Assembly: GCA_029259175.1 (NCBI GenBank) | Contig: JAPDJH010000004.1 | Location: 62,001-126,000 of the forward strand | Direction: 5' to 3' | Length of the DNA: 64,000 bases | Source: Hadesarchaea archaeon | GTDB lineage: Archaea > Hadarchaeota > Hadarchaeia > Hadarchaeales > Hadarchaeaceae | The notes under the pieces: generated by a model | The model's database searches: none | Seen by the model: only the letters and a program-made list of their open reading frames with translations | What the model was told of the DNA's origin: nothing | Program-made: the position numbers and the translations under genes | Shown here: positions 25,523-32,657 of the stretch, in pieces | Layout of the letters: the number at the start of each line of letters is the position of its first letter | Numbering within the stretch: position 1 is the first letter of the stretch

Positions 25523-26690
25523 CGCCTAAACCCCGCTCTAATGCATCTTCGAGACAAGATACGATGTAATCTATATCTCGTCTCGAAAAGAAGTGATGAA
25601 ACGGTAAATTAAGTATGGATCTTGACAGCTTGATTGCACTAGGATATTGATCTTGCCGAAGGCGATATTTTCCTACCAATTCTTTTGAAATCACTGGTAT
25701 GTTATGCCATATCTTATCACACAGCACTCCGTTCATCTCCATTATTTCGAACACATAATCTCTAATTTCTGGGTTTGAAAGTCTAACAGAAAAATTCATC
25801 CAAGATGGTTGACCCACCATTGACTGGGGGAAAACTTTTCCAATTTTACCCGCTTTCTTCCGGTAGTATGGAGCAAGCTTAGCTTTCTTTTTCACCATCT
25901 CTGGAATTCTATCCAAGTAGTAGTTAAATATCGCCAAAACGAAAGCATTGCTTCTTTTTATGGGAACCAATCGTTCTTCCAATTTTGCCTTCGAACTCTT
26001 TGACAATTTTATTAACTTTCCTACCGCTTTTCCCACTACACGCGGAGCAATCCCAAGGGAAAGCGATAGCATACCTATTTCAAACATCCCGATTTCTTCT
26101 CTTTTCCCTCGAAACTCTCTGAAGAACTCTTTATTGTTTATAACCAAAAATGCACCCCCCATGTTAGGAATTGTTTTATACATACTAAACAATGCAAAAT
26201 CACCAAAATTTCCCACCATTTGTCCCCGATATCTTGCACCCAGCGCATGGGCACAATCTTCGATTAACAGGAAACCATATTCTTCTTTCAAGTCGAGAAT
26301 TGGTTTGAGATCGCAAGGAGCGCCATACGTGTGGATAATTAAAACAGCTGCTGTTTTTCTACTTACCTTTTCTTGAATCTCGTTCAGATCAACATTGAAT
26401 GTCTTTAAATCCGCATCTAAAAAAATTGGCCGAATCTTCTCTTTCAAAATCAATTGAGTGAAAAAAGGACAAGAGTATGCTGGGAGAAGGACTTCTTTAC
26501 CTTGGAGACCCATCACCCGAAAGGCGTATTGAAGGGCAGATCTTCCCATGTTGAAATCCAGCACAAGCGAATCGGGAAAGAGCGACCTCATTTTGCTCTT
26601 GAAGTATGCTTCTTGATCAACTTCAGAGAAAAACCGGCATATGTCCTGAAACTCCTTCATGGACATCCGGGGATGGATCGTGTATTTCAT
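25515..26690 (-). CDS. DegT/DnrJ/EryC1-family aminotransferase, third copy
   Basis: A 391-residue PLP enzyme. NMGRSALQYAFRVMGL is the phosphate site, LIEDCAHALGARYRG has the ring Asp, and ALFSMYKTIPNMGGAFLV carries the Schiff-base Lys. The N-terminal 40 residues are longer than in the two other copies. It overlaps the polysaccharide deacetylase upstream by 4 nt, the same arrangement as the pair at 11712-13789. It is expected to aminate a keto sugar. Confidence 0.82.
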   Translation of the reverse strand: MKYTIHPRMSMKEFQDICRFFSEVDQEAYFKSKMRSLFPDSLVLDFNMGRSALQYAFRVMGLQGKEVLLPAYSCPFFTQLILKEKIRPIFLDADLKTFNVDLNEIQEKVSRKTAAVLIIHTYGAPCDLKPILDLKEEYGFLLIEDCAHALGARYRGQMVGNFGDFALFSMYKTIPNMGGAFLVINNKEFFREFRGKREEIGMFEIGMLSLSLGIAPRVVGKAVGKLIKLSKSSKAKLEERLVPIKRSNAFVLAIFNYYLDRIPEMVKKKAKLAPYYRKKAGKIGKVFPQSMVGQPSWMNFSVRLSNPEIRDYVFEIMEMNGVLCDKIWHNIPVISKELVGKYRLRQDQYPSAIKLSRSILNLPFHHFFSRRDIDYIVSCLEDALERGLGDD

Positions 26691-27628
26691 GAAATCAGCT
26701 TCCTTAGTTTTTGCATAGTCACAAATTTGATCTTATACTTTTCCTTCAAATTTAGAATAAATCGTGACAGTAACTGGGCGTTGTTTTTTGCAGCATATGC
26801 TAGAGGTTTGCTTGGAAGCGGGATTCCAGCAAACTCCCATTCGTGAGTCAGCATAACTAGATGGGGTTTCACGCCACGAGAAATTTGATAGTTGACTATG
26901 AAATTCACGAATTCTATGCTCCACCCGACACCACGCTGGACTAATAATTTGGTGTTTAGGAAATCGAAGTGGAGATGAGGGAGTGGGAGAAAAGCAATTC
27001 TTGGTCTCGGGTTAGCTGACACCGGAATTTCTACTAACGAATCGTTTCCGACAAAAGAGGGACACGGTGGAACCCCATAGTAGGCTGGGGCAGAAGAATC
27101 TACTTTGAAACCAAACTCGTCGAGCAATGCGAGCGTTTCTAGATTGGCTACCAGATATGGCGCTCTAAAGGATCTTGCCCTAACCCCCAACTTTTTCTTG
27201 ATTATGCGAATAGATCTTTGAAGCAGTTCTTCCTTCCGTTCTGGGCTCAAAACATGAACATCGGGCAGCCACCATTGTGGGTCGCCCCAGCACTCATGTG
27301 CATAGCCGTGCAAACCGATTTCGTGATGTCTCTTAATTTTACAAAAACACTCGGGGAATTGCTCACATAACTTGGATAGAATGAAAAACGTAGCAGGGGC
27401 CCGTATAGTATTTAACATTTTCAGCAAGTTTGAAAGTCCTTTGTGTAGTGATTGAAAATCGGTTGAACGGTTCAACCCAAAATCAGATTCGACGTCCACG
27501 GTGAACGAAAAGAGTAGTTCCTCATTTGGTTCATCTGGAGAAATCTGGGTGCTGGGGACTGGCTTCATTTTGAATAACCACAAGAGATTCCTCCGATCTT
27601 TCATCAAATCGAGTATAATTCTCAACAT
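26687..27628 (-). CDS. Polysaccharide deacetylase (NodB-like)
   Basis: A 313-residue NodB-fold protein closer to the classic family than the 12815 copy. SFTVDVESDFG gives the metal Asp pair, RAPATFFILSKLCEQFP is the family's second segment, HHEIGLHGYAHECWG is the HxxxH metal site, and SFRAPYLVANLETLALLDEF is motif 3. It would deacetylate an amino sugar or glycan precursor. No signal peptide or membrane segment is visible. Confidence 0.83.
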   Translation of the reverse strand: MLRIILDLMKDRRNLLWLFKMKPVPSTQISPDEPNEELLFSFTVDVESDFGLNRSTDFQSLHKGLSNLLKMLNTIRAPATFFILSKLCEQFPECFCKIKRHHEIGLHGYAHECWGDPQWWLPDVHVLSPERKEELLQRSIRIIKKKLGVRARSFRAPYLVANLETLALLDEFGFKVDSSAPAYYGVPPCPSFVGNDSLVEIPVSANPRPRIAFLPLPHLHFDFLNTKLLVQRGVGWSIEFVNFIVNYQISRGVKPHLVMLTHEWEFAGIPLPSKPLAYAAKNNAQLLSRFILNLKEKYKIKFVTMQKLRKLIS

Positions 27629-27640
27629 GAGGTCTCCTTC

Positions 27641-28822
27641 TCATTTTTGCGATTCTATAACCTTTTTATATAATTGGAGTGTTTTTTCAGCTACCACATC
27701 CCAATCAAATTTTTCTACAAATTTTCTACCCCATTTTCCCATTCTCTCTCTTTTTTGTCTGTCCTGCAAAAGTTGAATTATTTTTTCCGCTATAAAATCT
27801 GGTCTCCCCGGATTTACAAGATATCCGTTTTTTCCATCCTTGATCAAGTTCAGGACTCCCGACCCCTTCACTCTAATTCCGATAACTGGAAGATATGCAG
27901 CCATGGCTTCTTTTAGAACTATGCCTTCGCCCTCAAAAGTGCTTGGAAGCACAAAAACCTCCGACTCTTTATAATGCTTTACTACTCCCTCATAAGTTGG
28001 TGTAAGCCCCCCAAATACTACTTTACCGTTCAGTCCCAAGTCTCTGACAAGAGCTTCAAGCTTGGGTCTTTCCGGTCCGTCTCCAATTATTTTCAGCCGG
28101 GCATCCGGAAACCTCTCCAGAACTTCTTTGAACGCCATTATCAACCAATCAACATGTTTATAGTTCACTAAACGCCCCACATACAAAATCTGGCGCCGGC
28201 ATTTTTTTACACGAACAGAATCGAATAACTTTAAATCAACACCATTAGGGATAACTGTTATATTTTTCTCACGCACACCTAGTCGAATTAATTTTTCTTT
28301 GCACTGTTGTGAAACAGCTATGATCTCTCCATTAAAAATCCGCACTGAGAGAAGGTTTACCAAGTATCCAACACCGCCCCACAGTAGCGAATGCTGTGAT
28401 TCCACCATTCCTTTGAAAGAAAAAACATCGTGGAAAGTTCGAATTATCGAAACTTTCCTCCCCAATTTTCCGATCTTGCCTGCAAATACTGGAAAATAAG
28501 CATTGCAATGAACTATATCTACCCCAAACTTGCGGATGTAAAAACCTGTTTTTAAAATATAAGACAACACGGGGGCAATGGTTTTTTGAGCTTCACCACC
28601 CCGTTGTGGATCTCTTGTCAAACCAACCCTGTAAACATGAACTCCATCCTGATACTCATAAAAAGGCTGTTCTGGAAATCGGCACGTCAAAACATATACT
28701 TGGTGACCCCGTTTGGCCACCCGCCTAGATATTTCATAAAACTGCTTTTCGCCGCCGCCCCATACTCCCAACCCACGCTTTGGATCAGGATAAATTTCCG
28801 TCACATAGAGAATTCTCATCAT
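27641..28822 (-). CDS. GT4-family glycosyltransferase
   Basis: A 393-residue GT-B enzyme. YPDPKRGLGVWGGGEKQFYE is the N-terminal glycine loop, ILYVGRLVNYKHVDW opens the donor domain, and EGEGIVLKEAMAAYLPVIG carries the EX7E-type motif. It differs from the GT4 at 93 along its length. It is placed 12 nt before the deacetylase and about 30 nt after the dolichol-phosphate-mannose-synthase-like gene. Donor and acceptor are unknown. Confidence 0.87.
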   Translation of the reverse strand: MMRILYVTEIYPDPKRGLGVWGGGEKQFYEISRRVAKRGHQVYVLTCRFPEQPFYEYQDGVHVYRVGLTRDPQRGGEAQKTIAPVLSYILKTGFYIRKFGVDIVHCNAYFPVFAGKIGKLGRKVSIIRTFHDVFSFKGMVESQHSLLWGGVGYLVNLLSVRIFNGEIIAVSQQCKEKLIRLGVREKNITVIPNGVDLKLFDSVRVKKCRRQILYVGRLVNYKHVDWLIMAFKEVLERFPDARLKIIGDGPERPKLEALVRDLGLNGKVVFGGLTPTYEGVVKHYKESEVFVLPSTFEGEGIVLKEAMAAYLPVIGIRVKGSGVLNLIKDGKNGYLVNPGRPDFIAEKIIQLLQDRQKRERMGKWGRKFVEKFDWDVVAEKTLQLYKKVIESQK

Positions 28823-28851
28823 TTGGAGGTTTCTCTTTTTATGTAAAATAA

Positions 28852-29523
28852 TTATTGTTTAGCCAATATGCCGCTCACACGCAATTTTATCAGTTTGAAG
28901 AAGATGTTTATTCCACTGGCAATAGTGGTGCCTCTAGCTTTGGAATAAGGAGTAAAAAAACAACGAACAGGGACTCCAACCACTTTCATGTTTTTTAGTT
29001 TTGCTTGAATCAGAATTTCGGATGATACCTCGTATCGAGAGCTTCTAATTTTTATATTTTGAAGGGCTTTTTTGCTGAAAACCCTCAATCCAGACTGCGA
29101 ATCCATCAGATATCCTCCCAGCATTCTAGTTATGAAATTCAAGAGAAAATTTCCGACCCGCTTATGAAAAGGAGGATTGACAAACACACGTTGACCGATA
29201 ACCAAATCAGCGTTTTTCAAATTTTTAACAAGCTGACGCACGGCTTTTGGATCGTGCTGACCATCCGCATCAAAAGTCACGACACAGTCCGCTCCTAACT
29301 CGCGTGCTTTTGAAAGACCCGTCCGTAACGCGGCACCCAATCCCATGTTGCGCGGGTGTCTGACCACAATTGCGCCCATGCGTTTAGCAATCGATCCAGT
29401 ACGGTCTTTAGAGCCGTCGTCAACAACGATGATATTGTGCCAGCCCTCGGCCTTCAGCTCTTTTAACACCTTGCCTATCATTCGCTCCTCGTTGTATGCC
29501 GGAATGACGATCCAAACTTTCAC
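28852..29523 (-). CDS. GT2 dolichyl-phosphate sugar synthase-like protein
   Basis: A 223-residue GT-A enzyme of the DPM1/DPG type: VIPAYNEERMIGKVLKEL, VVDDGSKDRTGSIAK, VTFDADGQHDP (DxD metal motif) and GLRVFSKKAL. The family moves mannose, glucose or another sugar onto dolichyl phosphate. No transmembrane helices follow the catalytic domain, so it is the short soluble type. It starts at GTG 29523, which overlaps the upstream epimerase stop (GTGA). It may provide a lipid-linked sugar for the glycan. Confidence 0.82.
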   Translation of the reverse strand: MKVWIVIPAYNEERMIGKVLKELKAEGWHNIIVVDDGSKDRTGSIAKRMGAIVVRHPRNMGLGAALRTGLSKARELGADCVVTFDADGQHDPKAVRQLVKNLKNADLVIGQRVFVNPPFHKRVGNFLLNFITRMLGGYLMDSQSGLRVFSKKALQNIKIRSSRYEVSSEILIQAKLKNMKVVGVPVRCFFTPYSKARGTTIASGINIFFKLIKLRVSGILAKQ

Positions 29524-30443
29524 GTGAGAGCCCCCAGCAGTTTTTTGACTCCTTCTTCGACCTTTACTTTTGGTTTAAAGTTCAGGACAGATCGGGCCTT
29601 TTGAATGTCAGCACAACTATACAGGATATCTCCCGGACGCGGTGGAAGGTAAACCGGTGCTAGATTTTTCCCGGCTACTTTAAGGAATATCTCACATAGC
29701 TTGTTGATTGAGGTCTGAATCCCCGTGCCAACGTTTATTATCTCTCCAGCTGGGCCCCGATCCACAGCCAACAGGGTTGCGTCGACTACATCATCTACAA
29801 AAATAAAGTCTCTCGTTTGCTTTCCATCTCCGTAAATGACCGGTGGCTCTCCCCGCAGTATTTTTTCACGGAATTTTATCATGACACCCGCATATTCTCC
29901 TGGAGGCTGTCGAGGGCCGTAAACGTTGAAGTAACGGAGAATAACAACGGGACAACCTTGCGTCTTCCATGACTGGACACATTTCATTTCAGCCTTCAAT
30001 TTAGACTCAGCGTACGGTGTAAGCGGATTGGGGGGAGCATCCTCCGGAGTAGGAATGGTCTCGGCATTCCCATAAACCGCACAGGAGGAAGCAAACACCA
30101 CCCGATCCACTTCTTGCTTGACAGCTTCCTCGATCAAATTCGAAGTCCCTTCCACATTTACATCGTAAGTGATCTCCGGATGTTCCACCGAAAACGGAAC
30201 ACTAACGATGGCCGCCTCGTGTATTGCTGCATCTACGTCTACAAGAGCTTCACGGATGTCCTCGGGTCTCCTCACGTCGCCTTTTATTAGCTCGAACCTT
30301 GGATTTCCCTCGTGTTGTTTCAAATTTTCCATTCGACCTGAACTGAAATTGTCGAGCACTACCACCTCATCACCGCGGCTCAGAAGCGCATCCACCAGAT
30401 GAGAGCCTATGAAACCGGCGCCGCCAGTCACCAATACGCGCAT
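29520..30443 (-). CDS. UDP-glucose 4-epimerase-like SDR
   Basis: A 307-residue extended SDR. MRVLVTGGAGFIGSHLVDAL binds NAD, FASSCAVYGNAETIP and YAESKLKAEM give the active site, and RYFNVYGPRQPP is the substrate loop, all GalE-like. ATG 30443 is chosen because family members start there and GAGGGTG lies upstream; the frame is open further upstream only as the antisense of yjbQ. It is the first gene of the minus-strand arm and the boundary between the AT-rich locus and the GC-richer block. Confidence 0.87.
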   Translation of the reverse strand: MRVLVTGGAGFIGSHLVDALLSRGDEVVVLDNFSSGRMENLKQHEGNPRFELIKGDVRRPEDIREALVDVDAAIHEAAIVSVPFSVEHPEITYDVNVEGTSNLIEEAVKQEVDRVVFASSCAVYGNAETIPTPEDAPPNPLTPYAESKLKAEMKCVQSWKTQGCPVVILRYFNVYGPRQPPGEYAGVMIKFREKILRGEPPVIYGDGKQTRDFIFVDDVVDATLLAVDRGPAGEIINVGTGIQTSINKLCEIFLKVAGKNLAPVYLPPRPGDILYSCADIQKARSVLNFKPKVKVEEGVKKLLGALT

Positions 30444-30469
30444 GGACTCAACACCCTCTACGTTTAGGG

Positions 30470-30478
30470 TTATAAAAA
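30470..30478. promoter_or_regulatory. Shared TATA-like element for epimerase and yjbQ
   Basis: TTATAAAAA is exactly centred between the divergent starts at 30443 and 30505, 31 nt from each. It is the only TATA-like motif in the 61-nt gap. On the plus strand the distance suggests a leaderless yjbQ transcript, and no ribosome-binding site is seen before that ATG. Confidence 0.45.
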
Positions 30479-30504
30479 TCCCCGAACATATTGTTTTTGA
30501 TTCT

Positions 30505-30915
30505 ATGCGCACGTGGTACCGCGAGCTGACTTTCTCCACCAAGCAACGCCAAGAGATAGTGGATGTCACTTCGCTGGTGCTCAAGGCGGTGCGAGATTCG
30601 AAGATAAAAAATGGCATTCTGGTCGTGCAGCTGCCACACGCCACAGCTTCCCTTGTGCTAAACGAGAACGAGAGCGGTTTGAAGCAAGACCTGCTGGAAA
30701 AGCTGGATGACCTGATTCCGGTGCGAGGCGGATACCAGCACGACCGGATAGACGACAATGCCCATTCCCACCTAAAGGCGGCGCTCATCGGTTCTAGCCG
30801 GGTTCTCCCGGTGGTCGACGGTGAGGTGATCCGCGGCACGTGGCAGAACTTTTTGGTCATCGAGCAGGACGGTCCACGAACTCGGAGACTTGCCATCTTC
30901 ATCATGGGTGAGTGA
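30505..30915 (+). CDS. YjbQ-family (UPF0047) protein
   Basis: A 136-residue protein of the YjbQ/UPF0047 family; some members have thiamine-phosphate synthase activity in vitro and the cellular role is unsettled. GILVVQLPHATASLVLNEN, DNAHSHLKAALIGSS and GTWQNFLVIEQDGPR are the conserved blocks, with His residues thought to bind metal. ATG 30505 is chosen over an earlier in-frame ATG at 30409, which would run through the divergent gene. The next gene begins right after its stop. Confidence 0.85.
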   Translation: MRTWYRELTFSTKQRQEIVDVTSLVLKAVRDSKIKNGILVVQLPHATASLVLNENESGLKQDLLEKLDDLIPVRGGYQHDRIDDNAHSHLKAALIGSSRVLPVVDGEVIRGTWQNFLVIEQDGPRTRRLAIFIMGE

Positions 30916-31467
30916 ATGGGTGCTCTCTACTTGGACATCGAAACCACTTCGCGGAAAGCCGACGAGGGATTCATCATAACCATCGGCGTGCTTCGCGATC
31001 AGGAGCCGGAGCTCGTGTTTGCCGGAACTCCCGAAGAAGAAAAGCAAGCGCTGCTGTGGCTCAAAGAGCGCCTCCAAGGTTGCAATCTCATCGTCACGTG
31101 GTACGGCTCGGGCTTCGACATTCCGTTCATCTTGACACGGGCACTACACCACGAAATCGAGCTACGGGAGCTACTAGAAATCCCTATGCTGGATCTGTGT
31201 GAGTGGAGCAAGGCAAACCTGTTGCTTTCGAGCAACTCGCTCCAATCGGTCGCTCGCTTTTTGGGCGTGTGGGAGGCCGGAAACTTCGCCGGTCCCGATG
31301 TGGGCACGCTTTACAAGCTCTACGTGCACGGAAACCCCGAGGGCAGAACGCTCATCATGCAGCACTGCCGTGAAGACCTCATTCTGCTCAAGCGAGTTCA
31401 TGAAAAGCTCAAACCTGTGGTGGAGCACTCCGGGGGATTTGCACGGAATCACTCATCCAAAGAATAA
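30916..31467 (+). CDS. RNase H-fold 3'-5' exonuclease-like protein
   Basis: A 183-residue protein with the DEDD-type exonuclease layout: D7 and E9 in YLDIETT, D68 in WYGSGFDIPFI, and D154 in QHCREDLILLKR. It resembles the YprB/RNase_H_2 group. The ATG directly follows the yjbQ stop. The downstream uracil-DNA glycosylase overlaps its end in another frame, so a DNA repair link is likely. See the finding on the possible frameshift between the two. Confidence 0.75.
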   Translation: MGALYLDIETTSRKADEGFIITIGVLRDQEPELVFAGTPEEEKQALLWLKERLQGCNLIVTWYGSGFDIPFILTRALHHEIELRELLEIPMLDLCEWSKANLLLSSNSLQSVARFLGVWEAGNFAGPDVGTLYKLYVHGNPEGRTLIMQHCREDLILLKRVHEKLKPVVEHSGGFARNHSSKE

Positions 31468-32003
31468 ATCAGTGCAAGCTGTGCAGGCTTCACCGCGGGC
31501 GAACCCATGCGGTTCCGGGAGAGGGCTCTCTGAACGCCAGCGTGCTCTTCGTTGGTGAGGCGCCGGGTTTTAACGAGGACAAACAGGGGCGGCCGTTCGT
31601 GGGCGCGGCCGGAAAGTTTCTGAACGAACTCTTAGAAATTGCCGGGCTGAAGCGCGAGCAGGTGTACATCACCAACGTGGTTAAGTGTCGGCCACCAGGC
31701 AACCGCGACCCCATGGACGACGAGATCGAGATCTGCACGACCAACTATTTGCAACACCAGTTCAGAATGATCAAGCCTCGCCTCACTGTGGCGCTGGGAA
31801 GGATTTCTGGCCGTGTCTTGCTTGGACGTCCTGTTCTGATGGCCCGAGACCACGGGGAAGTTTACCCGTGCACATATGCCGGTGTGAACCACCGCCTGTT
31901 TCTTACCTACCATCCGGCCGCCGGACTCTACGGAGCGGAAACCAAGCGAAAGCTGATCAGAGATTTCCAGAAACTCAGGGCCCTCGTCAAGGACCTCGCG
32001 TGA
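31437..32003 (+). CDS. Type 4-like 4Fe-4S uracil-DNA glycosylase, unusual start
   Basis: Removes uracil from DNA. The core has GEAPGFNEDKQGRPFVGAAG and YHPAAGLY, the two active-site motifs. In-frame codons upstream of the first standard start (GTG 31542) encode CKLCRLHRGRTHAVPGEGS, whose CxxC (codons at 31473 and 31482) supplies two cluster cysteines; the other two are VVKCRPPG and, 15 residues on, EICTTN. So the real protein begins before 31473, yet the frame has no ATG, GTG or TTG between its upstream stop (31401-31403) and there. ATT 31437 is a tentative start; translation may instead enter from the nuclease gene by frameshift. Confidence 0.8.
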   Translation: MCTESLIQRINQCKLCRLHRGRTHAVPGEGSLNASVLFVGEAPGFNEDKQGRPFVGAAGKFLNELLEIAGLKREQVYITNVVKCRPPGNRDPMDDEIEICTTNYLQHQFRMIKPRLTVALGRISGRVLLGRPVLMARDHGEVYPCTYAGVNHRLFLTYHPAAGLYGAETKRKLIRDFQKLRALVKDLA

Positions 32004-32652
32004 TTTTACGCAAGTCGAGGACTTCAATCCCATGAAGTCTCGCAAAATCCGCTGGCAAGTCCCACACCTGCCTCGCCCGTTCGATGACTATCCGATCACT
32101 TGAGGCCACCACGTCCTGACCCCTCAGATGCGAGTCCGCGCGCTTGACTGCACGGGCTTCTCCCGACAAGCCTTCTTCGGCAAGCATCTTTCGAACAGTG
32201 GCGGCGAGCTCTCCGCTTTTGCTCACCTGGCGGTCGAAAAATACAGCTACCCGTCTCGGTTCGGCACGCTTCAGCATTTGCACAAGGTGCCGAAGCAAGG
32301 GCAGTTTCTCCGCCGAAAACCTGAACTTGCCGAAAACCCCTCGCAGATCCCGGAGCACCCCATCGTCGCATCGAATCACCAAATGGTCTTCTATTAGACT
32401 TTCGAGTGTTATGAGGACATTGTATCCGTCTACCCCCAAGGTCTTGCCTCTGATTTCTCTCCATCTCACAAGCTTGGCGCGGTGGGCTTTGCTCTCGCTC
32501 CGCGAAAACACACACCTCGTGAGCAAGTAGCGCTCGGTCTGGGACAGCCGAAAGTGGTTGGCCACAAAACTCACGGCTGAACTCCTCGGATACCCTCGAT
32601 CCAACAAATAGCGAAGATCACGAATGGCTTGTTGGAGTTTATTCTCTCGCAT
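31987..32652 (-). CDS. DUF434-type protein
   Basis: A 221-residue protein that matches the DUF434 pattern: an N-terminal helical part with YLLDRGYPRSSAVSFVANHF and RYLLTRCVFSR, then a PIN/NYN-like half with GVDGYNVLITLES and AVFFDRQVSKSG, where Asp residues could bind metal. A nuclease role is possible but not established for the family. It is the last gene after LeuRS (5 nt gap) and overlaps the convergent glycosylase end by 17 nt. Confidence 0.72.
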   Translation of the reverse strand: MRENKLQQAIRDLRYLLDRGYPRSSAVSFVANHFRLSQTERYLLTRCVFSRSESKAHRAKLVRWREIRGKTLGVDGYNVLITLESLIEDHLVIRCDDGVLRDLRGVFGKFRFSAEKLPLLRHLVQMLKRAEPRRVAVFFDRQVSKSGELAATVRKMLAEEGLSGEARAVKRADSHLRGQDVVASSDRIVIERARQVWDLPADFARLHGIEVLDLRKITRGP

Positions 32653-32657
32653 CGGAT

